This document shows, piece by piece, positions 12,540 through 24,315 of a stretch of 64,000 nt of DNA. The stretch is from contig NC_135722.1 of assembly GCF_964656455.1 (NCBI RefSeq), forward strand, positions 50,362,628 to 50,426,627. Reading direction: 5' to 3'. The position numbers and the translations under genes were made by a program. This stretch comes from Halichoerus grypus. Lineage: Eukaryota; Chordata; Mammalia; Carnivora; Phocidae. The stretch's first letter is position 1. Each line of letters starts with the position of its first letter. Under the pieces are notes generated by a model. That model searched no databases. It was not told the DNA's origin and was given only the letters and a program-made list of their open reading frames with translations.

Positions 12540-13047
12540 AATCAGAGAAAGACATGTATCATATGACCTCACTGATATGAGGAATTCTTCATCTCAGGAA
12601 ACAAACTGAGGGTTGCTGGAGTGGTGGGGGGTGGGTGGGATGGGGTGGCTGGGTGATAGACATTGGGGAGGGTATGTGCTATGGTGAATGCTGTGAATTG
12701 TATAAGACTGATGAATCACTACCTGTACCTCTGAAACAAATAATACATTATATGTTAAAAAAAAAAAAAAGAAGAAGAAGAAGAAGAAGAAGAAGATAGC
12801 AGGAGGGGAAGAATGAAGGGGGGGAAATCGGAGGGGGAGATGAACCATGAAAGACTGTGGACTCTGAAAAACAAACTGGGGGTTCTAGAGGGGAGGGGGT
12901 GGGAGGATGGGTTGGCCTGGTGATAGGTATTAAAGAGGGCACGTTCTGCATGGAGCACTGGGTGTTATATGCAAACAATGAATCATGGAACACTACATCA
13001 AAAACTAATGATGTAATGTATGGTGATTAACATAATAAAAAAAAAGG
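12540..13047 (+). mobile_element. 5'-truncated L1 3' end, copy b, same target as copy a
   Basis: Starts at about 12543 with CAGAGAAAGACATG, directly after the second target copy, and ends in an A-run before TGGCTCTG at 13048-13055. Has the same two-block 3' UTR with a longer GAA linker (about 12770-12795), but differs from copy a at more sites (for example CTTCATCTCAGG and GATGAATCACTACC), so it is probably older. Confidence 0.88.
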
Positions 13048-13219
13048 TGGCTCTGCCACCAGCTAGCTGAGGTTCTCCAAAGAAGCACTTCATATTAAGT
13101 TCTACTTCTGTAAAATTAAGTTTACCAACAGCATTAACTGTAAGGATTAAGTGAGATAGCATTTGTGAAGCATTTAACGTGCTAATTAGTACATGGGAAA
13201 CATTTAACAATGGTAAATG

Positions 13220-15092
13220 GGGATGAGAATAGTGAATAGGGATGGGGTGGTGGGTGGTGGCAGCCGTTCAATGATTTTGAAATGTAGAACAACTAACCAG
13301 AAACTCACAATTGCAAGGACATGCCAACAAACTGCTCCAAGCATCAAGATATGTGGTCCACAGATCGACTGAACCCCATCAGTCAGAATATAATGTACCT
13401 GAATACAGATTTCAGCAAAAAACTTTTCATAGTTTTCCTGAGAAGCCCAGGAGAGCTTTTTGCAATGAATTAGATCTTCCTCATTCTGAAGGAAACCAGT
13501 GTGTGTAAAGCTTGATGTTTTCCCTGAATTCAGCAGTTTTACTTACAAAGTATGGAGCTTGTTCTTTCCTGCCCCATTTGCCAGAAAAGGGCTTGAGGAG
13601 CTGTGGAGGCTTTCTCCTCAGGGATAGACAGCATATATAAGGAGCCATGACTCAGGCTGCATAAAATCTCCTAATCAGAAAACCCCTGGTGGACTTTTCT
13701 GTGGCCCCTAGAGTATAGTATCCCAAGGGTTCATTCTACCTCATGACTTCCCTCCCTTTCTACTTTACTACACTTACTTTTGTCATTTCCATGCAGGGAC
13801 TAGTATTATAGTGCCTGGACCTTGCATCACGGTAAAATTTTGCTAAAAGTAAATTTGTGAGTAAAAATTCCAAAACAAAACACCTGCTCTATGTACAAGC
13901 TCACTCCTGTCCCTACCTTACCTCAACACCCAAAAGATGAATGTGTCTTCCTCTAACATCAGTTGGGTGAATTTTGTACATTTTTAAGAGACCCCTTCAT
14001 TCATGGGGGGAGAAAATCTTCATTGATTCTTTCATAGAACACTTTTAAGTATCTATCACATTCCAGGATTTTGCTACTGATGATACAAAAAATAGAACAG
14101 AGTCACTTTCCCCAGGGCTCACAAGCCAGTGAGGAAAGAGGCATCAAACTCACTGATTAAAACAGGGCATAATTACAGTGAGATCACAGAAGAAAGAGAA
14201 TGTATTATCCAGGTCAGCACCCAGTCTGTATGGAGACATGGGAGAAGAGAACACCGAAAAACCAGGAGTGATAACATGGTCAGCACGTCTGGAACCCTGT
14301 GTACAAATGAGAGAGCAGGTGGCAAGTACAGCTAAATAGGGAGGCAGAATCTATGCCACAGAAGATCTTACAGGCATTCTAAAGCCTTGAAGTCTAAATA
14401 ATGTAATAGAAATTGCACAGGATGGAATTTAATCTTTCTCCTTTCCTAGAAAAAGGCATTTCTACATCCTTGAGAAGCAACTGAAGGTTTCAGGCATCTT
14501 GTTTGAGGCTACATAATATATTGCAGTTCCCTGCTTGGTACAATATCAACCTGAATGATACAAATCTTAAATTTTACATCTAAGCCACAATACATTAGTT
14601 ATAGTGAAGTATCTATCAATTAGGAACATTCTCAAACAGAACCTCAATGAGCTCATGTGGTTTTGGCAGAACACTCAATCACTTACCCTTTCAAATTCTT
14701 CATCAGATGAACCAGACTATTATTTTCAACATTGGCTCAGATAGTCATGAACAAGCATTGTTTCATAAGTCTATAAACAAAAGAAAAATCTGAAAATACA
14801 TAGACCTCTGTGTTTGATGATATTGAATTCACAGGAAAGCACAGCTAAAAAGGAGTGAAAAGTGTTGCCTGTAAGATTAAAAAAGAAAAAAGTATATTTA
14901 GGTATTTTTCTGTGAATTATATCACTTTACAAAGAAGGAAAAGAAATATACTTTAAATTTTATTAGTGTACATATACCTCTTGCATGCAAAATGATATGT
15001 AATTTCTTATTGAAGCATAAGTCAACACTGTTGCTTTTCTAAAAACATTCTCTAATACATTTATGTTTTTAAAATTTGAACAGATGGTTTCC
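13220..15092. other. spacer, no gene recognised
   Basis: No ORF above 68 codons. A TATA-like TATATAAGG lies at 13634-13642 without other promoter support. Segment 14000-14130 (TTCATAGAACACTTTTAAGTA, then GATGATACAAAAAATAGAAC) resembles a diverged L2-type 3' end in reverse. The rest is unassigned. Confidence 0.4.
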
Positions 15093-16050
15093 CAATTTAC
15101 ATTCCCACAAACAGTGCACTGGGGGGGGGGGGGTGACTTGTCTCCACATCCTCACAAACACTTGTTGTTTCTTGTTTTCTGATTTTAGCCATTCTAACAG
15201 GTATGAGGTGATATCTCATTGTGGTTTCGATTTGCATTTCCCTGATGATGAGTGATGTTGAGCATTTTTTCATGGGTCTGTTCGTCATCTGGATGTCTTC
15301 TTTGGAAAGATGTCTATTCAGGTCCCCCACCCATTTTTTAATCAGATTGTTTGGAAAATAGTATTTAGGTTCCTCAAAAAGTTAGAAATAGAAATAACAT
15401 GATCCAATAACTCCATTATTGGGTATCTACCCAGAGAAAATGAAAACACTAATTTGAAAAGATATATGCACCCCATGTTTATTGCAGCATTATTTACAAT
15501 AGCCAAGATATGGAAGGAACCTAAGTGTCCATCGATAGATGAATGGATAAGAAAAATGTGGTATGTACACACACTAAAATATTACACAGCCTTAAAAAAG
15601 GATGAGATCATGCCATTTGAGACAACATGGATGGACCTAGCAGTTTCCAAATTTCTGCTAAGTGAAATAAGTCAGACTGAGAAAGGTAAATACCATATGA
15701 TTCTACTCATAAATGGAATCTAAAAAAAAACCAAATGAATAAACAAAAAGCAGAAGCAGACTTATAAATGCAGAGAACAAAGTGATGGTTGGCAGAGGAG
15801 CAGGGGAGTGGGGAGTTGGAATAATGGGTGAGGGGGAGAGATAGATACAGACTTCCAGCTATGGAATGAGTAAGTCACGGGAATAAAAGGTACAGCATAA
15901 GGAATACAACCAGTAATATTGCAATAACAATGTAACAGGAGAGATGGTGGCTACACTTGTGGTGAACATAGCATAATGTATAAACTTGTCAAATCACTAA
16001 GTTGTACACCTGAAACTAATGTAATATTGTGTGTCAACCATACTCAAAGA
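15093..16050 (+). mobile_element. second twin-primed L1
   Basis: Bases 15093 to about 15349 are L1 ORF2 in reverse: minus-strand translation gives [12 protein letters not shown] and [21 protein letters not shown]. At about 15350 the strand flips to sense with the [15 protein letters not shown] segment, then MHPMFIAALFTIAKIWKEP, and the 3' UTR to about 16050. In an intact L1 these two pieces are adjacent. A run of 13 G at 15121-15133 lies in the inverted part. I could not find a convincing target duplication. The 3' UTR lacks the duplicated block of the young L1s, so this is an older subfamily. Confidence 0.82.
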
Positions 16051-18102
16051 AAAAAATATATATGTTTCCTCACCTTCAAAGTTCTCCATTTTCCAAACTT
16101 TTCCTGAGAATCCATGAAATTTGAATCTCTTATGTTCATACTTTCATTGCTTAGAATTGAATGTGTATTACACCTCCTCTGTTAAACAGTAAATTTCTAG
16201 GAGCTATATTTTTCTCTTCAGGCTAACAGCTTCCCGAGTTATTGATATTCCCTTTAATTCAGGTTCTTCCTGGTAAAGAAAGAAATCACCATCCATGATT
16301 CCTCTTAGTATCTGCTTCAATGTTTTATCCAGTCTCATCCAAAAGAAACAACTGGCTAAACATTACTTCAATTTAGAAATGTTTAGTCAGATTGTTATTC
16401 CCTAAAAATAGAGACTATGTTTCCATTTTTCACTGTTTTAACACCAGTACCTCCCATAGTCCGTGCCAAAATGGTAATGCCCAGATTATGTAAGAAGAAT
16501 ATTTGCAAAGTTATGTAAAAATCAAGTTAATTCAATAAGCATGTATCAAATTAGCTATTATTAAGTACTATATTTGGGTCTGTGCATGATATATCAATCC
16601 CAAAGTACACTGCCTATTTTCAAAATTTTTACGTCAGTCAGGAAAGATGGACCTGACTGCCTGTAAGACAACAATTTATTAACGGCACCTACAAGAAGGA
16701 CAAAAGCAACTAGAAGGGGAAAAAAGCAGGTGAATAATTCATTCATAGAGAGCAAAATTTTCAAAAAGGCAAGGAATTTATTGCGCTTTTTCAAAAGAGA
16801 AAACATCCCAGAGGAATGTTACCCTAACACGCATGATAACCTGTAGGTAGCTTGTTAAAATGCGAATTCTTGGGGTCCACCTAAAGAGCTTCTGACTTAG
16901 TTCCAGGGTGGGGTTGAGAATATTAAGTGGTTCTGATGCATTGGTTTTGGACCACAGTCAGTATAGTGATGGACAAAAACAGAAAGTGGATGTCATTTTA
17001 TAAACCAGTAGTGTAGAAGACAGATTATGAAGACACATGGGAATGAGAATGCAATGGAAGATGAAGAACAAAAAAATTATTGTGTTTTGAAGTGGGTGTT
17101 AAATGGAAATCGATTATTTCATTATCTGAAAAATTTTAAAAGCTCATTATTGAGCATTTATAAACTGCAGGAAAGTATAAAGAAAATATAAACAAGCCAA
17201 TCCCAGATGTCAAAAAAGAAGCACTTTGACATTTGGAACATGTCTATCCATACTTTCACAATGTATATGTGTGAATGGGCATGTGTGTACATGTGTGTGT
17301 ATATTCACATGAAATCCATACACAGTGATAAATATCCTCTATACTAATCTTTCTTTTCTCTTAATAATATAGCATTTATATCTGTATCAGTATTTAGCTT
17401 GCTGCATGATAGTTTATATTTTATTTAATCAATACCCTAAAGTATTTGTTTAAGCAGTTTCCAAATTTTCATTGCAATGAATAATGATATCTTGAACATC
17501 ACAATGCATCTTTGCCCACTTTCCCCCATTAAATACATATTTTGAAGCATAAATCATTGGATATTACACAATTAACTTTTAATACATTTACCAAAGGGAC
17601 CTGAATAACTCTTTTAAGAATGAGGAAAGTATGCTTTTCATTTGATTTCTTTTTGTTTTCTATGCTTATTCATGTTCTGTAGTCATGAATAATAGTCTAT
17701 TTGGGGAAAAAATAATCATTACCAATAAACGGTTAGAATTACTGTCATTTAGGCTTTCCTACTGATGTAAATGATATCAGACATCCCTTGAATTGCTACA
17801 CCTTAGAGCTTGTAAGACCGTCTAAACTGTAAAGTCAATTTATGACTTCATTTATCCATTTCGTAGACATATTTTCACTGTGGTCCCTATTCTGTGTCAG
17901 CTGAAGCATTTGCGACTAGGCTAAAGGTACACGAGATACAATCCCTATCTCAAAAAATGCACAGTCTAGAACTTGGTAAATAGCAAGTTATTGCATCATC
18001 AGAATAGAATGAAAGCTTTTATAAATAGGCTTTTTCAAATCTAACAAGTAGCCAAATATGAGTCAGAGAGACCATGGAAAGAAAAGATATAATGAAAAAT
18101 CC
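16051..18102. other. spacer with probable reverse L1 relic
   Basis: Segment 17340-17690 (GCATGATAGTTTATATTTTA, CAGTTTCCAAATTTTCATTG, CAATGAATAATGATATCTTG) reads like the reverse of an old L1 ORF2 tail. Segment 17860-17975 resembles a reversed L2/MIR3 end. No gene seen. Confidence 0.4.
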
Positions 18103-19048
18103 TTAAATGAGCTTCGAAGAGAATATTTTGAGCATGGCTTTGCGAATTTGCTTGGTCTTCATACTGTAGATTATGGGATTCATCACAGGAGGGATGAGCA
18201 GATAAACATTGGCAATGAGAGTGTGCACAAGAGGAGGGGCATGCTTCCCAAATCTGTGCACCAGTGACAAGCTGATCATGGGCATGTAGAAGATGGCAAC
18301 AGCACTTATGTGTGAAACACAAGTACCAAAGGCCTTTTTTCGCTACTCTGGGGAGGCAGTGCTGAGCACAGAGTGGATGATCAGAACATAGGAGAGGAGG
18401 ATCAAGATAGAATCGACACCAGCAGTAGAGATGACAATGGCCAAACCAAATGCACTGTTGGTCTTGGTGTCTGTGCATGAAAGCTTCATCACATCAGGGT
18501 GGAAACAATATGAATGGTGCAGAACATGGCTACGGCAGAAGGACAGATGCTTTAGAAGTAAGAGTAAAGGCACTAGAGCCATTGTCCCTCTAATAAACAA
18601 TGGCAAAGCCTACTTTGATGATCCTTGAACTGGTTAAGATTGTAGCATATCTCAGCGGGTTACAGATGGCAATAGAGCGGTCAAAGGCCATTGCCAGGAG
18701 CACTGAGGCTTCCATGAATGTGAAACCATGGATAAAGAACAACTGGCCAATGCAGGCATCAAAACTGATTTCTCGAGCATTGAACCAGAAAATACACAGC
18801 GTGGTGACCAATGTGGACAGGCACAGCCCTAGGTCCGTGAAGGACAGCATGGGGAGGAAATAGTACATGGGTTCATGGAGGCTCAACTCAGTGAGGATGA
18901 CAAACAAGATCATGCCATTCCCAGAGATGGCAATGGCACAGAGACAACAAAAAGGGATGGAGAGCCCGGCATGGTAAGTTTCAAAACCAGGGATGCCAGT
19001 AAGAAAGAAGACTGCAGGGTAGAAAATGCTCTGATTGAAGGACGGCAT
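18103..19048 (-). pseudogene. class I olfactory receptor pseudogene, OR51 family
   Basis: Near full-length seven-helix odorant receptor with ATG at 19048 and natural stop at 18103. Seen in order: FFLTGIPGFETYHAG, SLHEPMYYFLPMLS, FDACIGQLFFIHGFT, FDRSIAICNPLRY, CRSHVLHHSYCFHPDVMKL, KKAFGTCVSHISAV, LVHRFGKHAPP and PPVMNPIIYSMKTKQIRKA. Two lesions: an apparent 1-base insertion (extra T) near 18597 shifts the frame after helix 4 begins, and TAG at 18343-18345 replaces the second Glu of the family's PEE before RKKAF. The DRY motif has become DRS. The body is otherwise well kept, so inactivation looks fairly recent. The helix 6 lysine/cysteine motif and the extracellular loop 2 cysteines are present. 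Subfamily not decided. Confidence 0.93.
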
Positions 19049-19480
19049 GATGAGTGAAGGAAACGGATTTCCCTGTAGGAAAGGACCATATCCTGTAAAG
19101 TAGGCAAGAAAGACGTTTTCACTCTTCTACATATCATACAATTTAGGATCGCTAGTGAGCCTTGTCTTGTCTTCAGTGGAAGCGCATACCCAGTTATCCT
19201 TTTCCTAGATTTAGAATTGATCTTGCATGAACTAGGAAAAGAGACAGAACATTAAATTGTATGAGGACACCTGGGTTTTAGCAAGAGTAACATGTTATAT
19301 CTAGGCTTCAGTATATTTCCATATATACATGTATAAAAGAGGTTGTTAGAGTAGATCATGGTAATATATTTTCCAGCTCTATGATTCCATGTACATGGAG
19401 AGACAGGACATTTCTGGGCAACCCCGAGACAACACAAAAGGCAATTCATCCTGTTTTCTTCACTTCTCAGTTGCCCTTAA
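19049..19480. other. upstream flank of OR51 pseudogene
   Basis: AT-rich flank with no ORF or repeat recognised. Confidence 0.4.
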
Positions 19481-19704
19481 GAAGTCCATTAAGAGGGGAC
19501 GCCTGGGTGGCTCAGTTGGTTAAGCATCTGCCTTCGGCTCAGGTCACGATCCAGGGTCCTGGGATCAAGTCCCACATCAGGCTCCTTGCTCAGTGGAGAG
19601 TCTGCTTCTCCCTCTCCCTCTGCCTGCTCCCTTGCTTGTGCTCTCTCTCTCTCCCTCTGACAAATAAAAAAAAAAATCTTTAAAAAAAAAAGGAAGTCCA
19701 TTAA
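19481..19704 (+). mobile_element. Can-SINE with target-site duplication
   Basis: Direct repeats GAAGTCCATTAA at 19481-19492 and 19693-19704. Between them is the typical head (CGCCTGGGTGGCTCAGTTGG), CT-rich body and ACAAATAAAAAAAAAAATCTT tail-type end. The short ORFs on both strands here are SINE artefacts. Confidence 0.94.
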
Positions 19705-22007
19705 AACATAAGTCCTTATGCACCCAAGGAAAATAGGATCATAAAGACAATAGTAAATATTTTCTAGAAAAATATCACTGAATAAATTAATACACAACAG
19801 CTATTAATGAAAACTAACTACTACAGAAGAACAAATTCAATCTGGCAAATAGACAGCAATGGGTGACAGCTGATAAAAGTATTTCATTATTTAGGTAGTA
19901 GCTATGAATCTGGTATTGTTTAAGGGAAATTCTCCCTTAAGAAATATGACCCAAAGTTAACCTTACAAGAACAAATGTACTAACTGCAAGCTAACAGATA
20001 ATAATTGGAGCAGAATTACCTGATTAAGATCCTTAATATTCCATTATTGCAAAAGGATAAGGAAATGGGTGGAAGGTTTAGGGGGTGTGGTCCCTCAGAA
20101 ACCTTCATGAGTCTGGATTTATCTCCATTCAAGTGGAGGATGATGACTATGAACCATCTCCTCTCTGAGGATATGAGCACGTGGTCCCCCAGATCAAGAC
20201 ATCTGTAGGATCAAAGAAGTTCCTCTATACTGATTCTTGTCCTAAGTTTCCTGACACCCTATTTTTATCTACAGAAATAATGCTTGGTTTTTAAGGTATA
20301 TGCTCCTCTTTTATTCATTCATGTATGTATTCACTCAACAAGTATTTAAATATCTACAAAATGTCAGTGAGTGCAGTGGACAGAATTAGAATTAGATCTG
20401 GTACTCTAAGAAGAGACATCTGTCCATAACTCTGGGAAAGAATATATCTAAGTGTAAGTCAACTTGATGAGTTTCATTCTGTTATATGAACAGGCAGTGG
20501 CTTTGGCTAGAGTGGGAATAATTCATTACATGAAGACAGCATTTGAAGAGAAGAAAAGAGAAAAAAGTTCAATAAAAAAATTAATGGTTAGAAAATTTGA
20601 ATTGCAGGGCAATGTATAACAAAATAAAATCCATGAGTTTTGTGTCAATACTTGGACCTCAGTTGGAAGACAAACCTGACTTTTTCACCTGTGACTTCCA
20701 TGCAAGAACTGGAATATGTACTTACCTTTACTTTCCCTACAAAGGGACTCCTGCCTTGATAATAAGGCTTATGAGTTGTCTAACTGATGGCTTGTTTAAA
20801 GTCACAGGAGCAGTGAAAAGGAGGTCAGAAGAAAGAGCCCTGGAGAATAGCAGTATTTTCAAAAAAGACAGTAGCAGCACCTAGTGATGAGACAGCAGAA
20901 GCATGCCACTAAGGGAAAATAACCCCCAGGAAAGAAAACACAAGGCTCTCATCAGTTTTTCTCAGACCTCTGATCTCAGAGGCAGGAAAAATGCCTGGCA
21001 AAACAGTTTCTAAGAGTATCTGTTCAATGAATGAATTCATTGTATCTGATAACAGTAATAGGCCCTAGACACTTAATATCAGGCATATATTGTGATTCCT
21101 GACAGATAGCCCCTTTGAATTATGAATAAAGTTCATAACCATATGGGCATGTATTAAAATAGGAGATCAGCTAACATTTTTCTGATTAATCTGGTATTTA
21201 TCCTTGGTACTATGACTTTGCTCAAAGACAGACCCGGTGATAAAAATAAATTTTTCTATGTGAAATTGTAAGAACCTTAAATCATATCCTCTTTATTTTG
21301 AAGATGAAGAAGCAGGGTCTCAAGTTAATGCTCTTTTTATTACAGTTAAATAAATTAAGGGACCCCAATGGATTATCTAAGTATCCAAACTAGTCTTCTA
21401 TGTAATAACAATAGTGATAATGTATTAAATGCCTACTATGTAACAAACAATTTACTTCATTGTATCTCTTTCTCTGAATCCTCTTTCCACTGCTTTGCAT
21501 GCTTCTAAAGGTCTCTTTTTGAAAGGGAAACGGAATAGGACTATTCTAATGCAGGAAACTCCATTAGTAAAGCTTGTGGGAAAAGAATAGCTTTTTTTTT
21601 TTTAATTCTATGAGTATTAACCCCCCTTGGGTCTTCTTGCACTAAAACTAATGAGCAAATATTAAATAACTATTCATGGAAAGATATACTTAAATGTCTC
21701 TTTCTCCCCAATGGAGAATTCTCCCAAGACAAGACAAGGGCTTGTATGACTTACACATCCTTGTAACCAGGCTACCAAGAACATATAGACTGCCCCTACT
21801 ACAAAGCTTTGCATCTATCACTATCACAAAATGCACTGGGTCTTATGAGCTCCTTTTTACAGATGAGAAAACTGAAGCTAAGATTAGAAAACCAAGGCTC
21901 AGAGGAATCATGTTGCTTTCTCACATTTATCCAACATGACAATGGCAAATCCAAGAATTAAACTCTGTTTTCTCTGACTTCAAATTCTGTTTTGCCACTA
22001 CTTATTT
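19705..22007. other. spacer with MIR/L2 remnants
   Basis: Reverse MIR/L2-type text at about 20310-20420 (CATTCATGTATGTATTCACT), 21390-21460 (AATGCCTACTATGTAACAAAC) and 21820-21980 (TTTTTACAGATGAGAAAACTG). ORFs of 67-95 codons at 20005-20208, 20597-20884 and 21694-21939 show no motif and no coding support. Confidence 0.45.
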
Positions 22008-22257
22008 AAAAGGAATTTAATTTTGGGGTTCCTGGGTGGCTCAGTCATTAAGCAGCTGCCTTTGGCTCAGGTCATGATCCCAGAGTCCTGGGATCAAGCC
22101 CCGCATCAGGCTCCCAGCTCAGTGGGAGGCCTGCTTCTCCCTTTCCCACTCCCCCTGCTTGTGTTCCTGCTCTCACTACCTCTCTGTCAAATAAATAAAT
22201 AAAATCTTTAAAAAATAAAAATAATAAAATAATAAAAAATAAAAGGAATTCAATTTT
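22008..22257 (+). mobile_element. Can-SINE with target-site duplication
   Basis: Element 22025-22240 between AAAAGGAATTTAATTTT (22008-22024) and the same text with one difference (22241-22257). The head has GGTTCCTGGGTGGCTCAG in place of the usual GCGCC start. The tail is an A/T-rich AATAAATAAATAAAATC run extended by AATAAAA repeats. Confidence 0.93.
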
Positions 22258-23229
22258 TAAAATATGTTGAATGAACACATGCTCATAACTTCATGACTTT
22301 AATGTATATTTTATTACATTATTTTTAAATTGATATAATACATGAATATATATAATATATGAATTAGTTGAATATGTACTACCAAGTTCACCAATTTTAT
22401 CTGACCTGTTGGTTTCATAAACTATCTGAAGATTGTACAGTTCTTGATGTATTTAGAAAAGATTTCAATGCACTAAAACACTGACCTCATGCAAAGAAGA
22501 AATCTTGAGTCTGGAAAGGTAGGTCATTTGCTCCTATGCCCTGCTCTTTGAAGAGTCATCCCAGGCGGCAGGAGAAAATTTTTTAAAGCCAGAGAGAGAG
22601 AGATATTATCTCAACCTCACAAACTTATGGGCAGAAAGATCCTTCTGTTCTAAGGCTAAGGAAACACTCCCTGATCAGTCCTGTCCCCTTAAACCAACAC
22701 CAAAGTTCTCTTTTGCCAAGAAAACTCATAGAGAATACTCAGGTATCAGCTCTCAGAAAAGCAGCCTCTCTAAGGGGCCCAGAAGTTGCCTGGTAAGAGC
22801 CATTTTCCCAAAAGAGAATCAAACTCCTAGGAGAGAACTCTACACACCTGTGTCCCACTAACCCTTTGTGCCCTGAAAAGCAGACCATGAAGGGCAATTT
22901 CTTTGCAGTCTAGCTTCATTCTTACTGCACCAAAGAAAAATCCTGGAGATTCCAAGGGTCCAGTCTCATTCAAGAGCTTTCTGACCCCTGAACAGCTAGC
23001 TGTAAAGTTTATAAAGGAAAGCTTTGCACAGAGTAAAAGTAAGAGAGAAACAGCATTTAATGGATCACCCATGAGTTTGCTCACCAGGCATTTGCCAGTG
23101 TCACAGAAATCATGACATTGAACCAGGTAGGAAAGGAGTTGCTGAATAAATATATTCACTGAGGCTAGTGCAATAGTATTTGGTTCAGAGCCCATGACTG
23201 TTCCTGGGCATTCAGAATATCTTGGGAGT
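22258..23229. other. spacer, no gene recognised
   Basis: No named repeat. A 202-codon minus-strand ORF (22827-23435) overlaps the old L1 to its right and has no domain that I recognise; I treat it as chance. Confidence 0.45.
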
Positions 23230-24214
23230 GTTGCTAACTTGTACACAGGCATACAAAATGATAACTTAAAAGAAAGTGATTCAGCAAACAAGCATATCAA
23301 AAGATGTTCCGCATCATATGTCATCAGGGTAATGCAAATTAAAGCAATAATGACTTTAGAATGGCCAAAATCCAGAACATTGGCAACACTGCCAAATCCT
23401 GGCAAGGAAGTGGAGCAACAAGAACTCCCATTCATTGCTGGTGGAAATGCAAAATGGTACAGACACCTTAGAAGACAGTCTGGAAGTTTCTTATAAAACT
23501 AAACATATTCTTACCATACAATCCAGCAATTGCATTCCTTATATACATACCCAAGGAGTTGAAAACATATCTACACAAAAATTGCACACAGATATTTACA
23601 GTACCTTTTATTCATAATTGTCAGAATTTGGGAGCAACCAGGATGTCCTTGAGTAGGTGTGGATAAATAAAGTATGATATAACCACAAAATGGAATATTT
23701 TCAGTACTAAAAAGAATTAGCTATTAAACCATGAAAAGTTAGGAAAGAAACCTAAATGCATATTATTAAGTGAAAGAAGCCAGTCAGAAAAGGCAACATA
23801 CTGTATAATTCCAACTATGTAACACTCTGGAAAAGGCAAATTATGCAGACAGTAAAATGATCAATGGCTTGTCTGGGGCTAGGGAAGAGTCCTTGAGGAA
23901 TTAATAGGCAGCACATTAAGGATTTTTAGGGCAGTGAAAATACTCCATGTGATACTATATAATGGTGAATACATGGTCATTATAAATTTGTCCAAACCCA
24001 TGGAATGCACAACACCAAGAGTGAACCCTAATGTAAACTATGGACTTGAAGTGATAATGATGTGTCAGTGAAGGTTCATCAATTGTAAGAAATGAACCAC
24101 TCTGGTAGGGGATGTTGGTAATGGTGGGAGGCTATGGATATGTGGGCACAGGCGATATATGGGAAATCTCTGTCCCTTCCACTCAAATTGCTGTGAACCT
24201 AAACTTCTCTAAAG
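23230..24214 (+). mobile_element. old, diverged L1 fragment
   Basis: Resembles the L1 ORF2 C-terminal region and 3' UTR, heavily mutated: AAAAGATGTTCCGCATCATA, ACTCCCATTCATTGCTGGTG, CCATACAATCCAGCAATTGC, TTATTCATAATTGTC, and later GAATGCACAACACCAAGAG. No open frame. Confidence 0.75.
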
Positions 24215-24302
24215 AACCGGGTGTTATATACAATTGATAAATTATTGAACACTACATCTGAAACTAATGATGTACCATATGTTGGTTAACTGAATTTAAA
24301 TT
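24215..24302 (+). mobile_element. short L1 3' end hosting the full-length L1
   Basis: A CCGGGTGTTATATACAATTG-type 3' UTR terminus with AACTAATGATGTACCATATG and TAACTGAATTTAAATT. Its A-rich tail is the site into which the following full-length L1 inserted. Confidence 0.75.
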
Positions 24303-24315
24303 AAAAATTTAAAAA

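Larger units (their letters stand above)
11940..13220 (+). repeat. MIR SINE split by two L1 insertions
   Basis: The left half at about 11940-12004 ends in TTGGCTCTG, and the right half resumes at 13048 with TGGCTCTGCCACCAGCTAGC. That junction is the conserved MIR core. The MIR 3' portion continues to about 13215 (CTGTAAAATTAAG, GGATTAAGTGAGATAGC, TTAGTACATGGGAAACA). L1 copies occupy the gap. Confidence 0.7.

Noticed and set aside
11991..13055. CRISPR-like or satellite direct repeats
   Set aside because: The repeats are two L1 3' ends with target duplications in a mammalian genome.
13634..13642. TATA box (TATATAAGG) as a gene promoter
   Set aside because: No downstream exon, ORF or other promoter element nearby.
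18041..18478. 145-codon minus-strand ORF, His/Cys-rich
   Set aside because: Out-of-frame shadow of the OR51 pseudogene at 18103-19048.
22827..23435. 202-codon minus-strand ORF
   Set aside because: Half of it is the antisense of an old L1; no domain, no start context and no homologous pattern. Best explained as chance.
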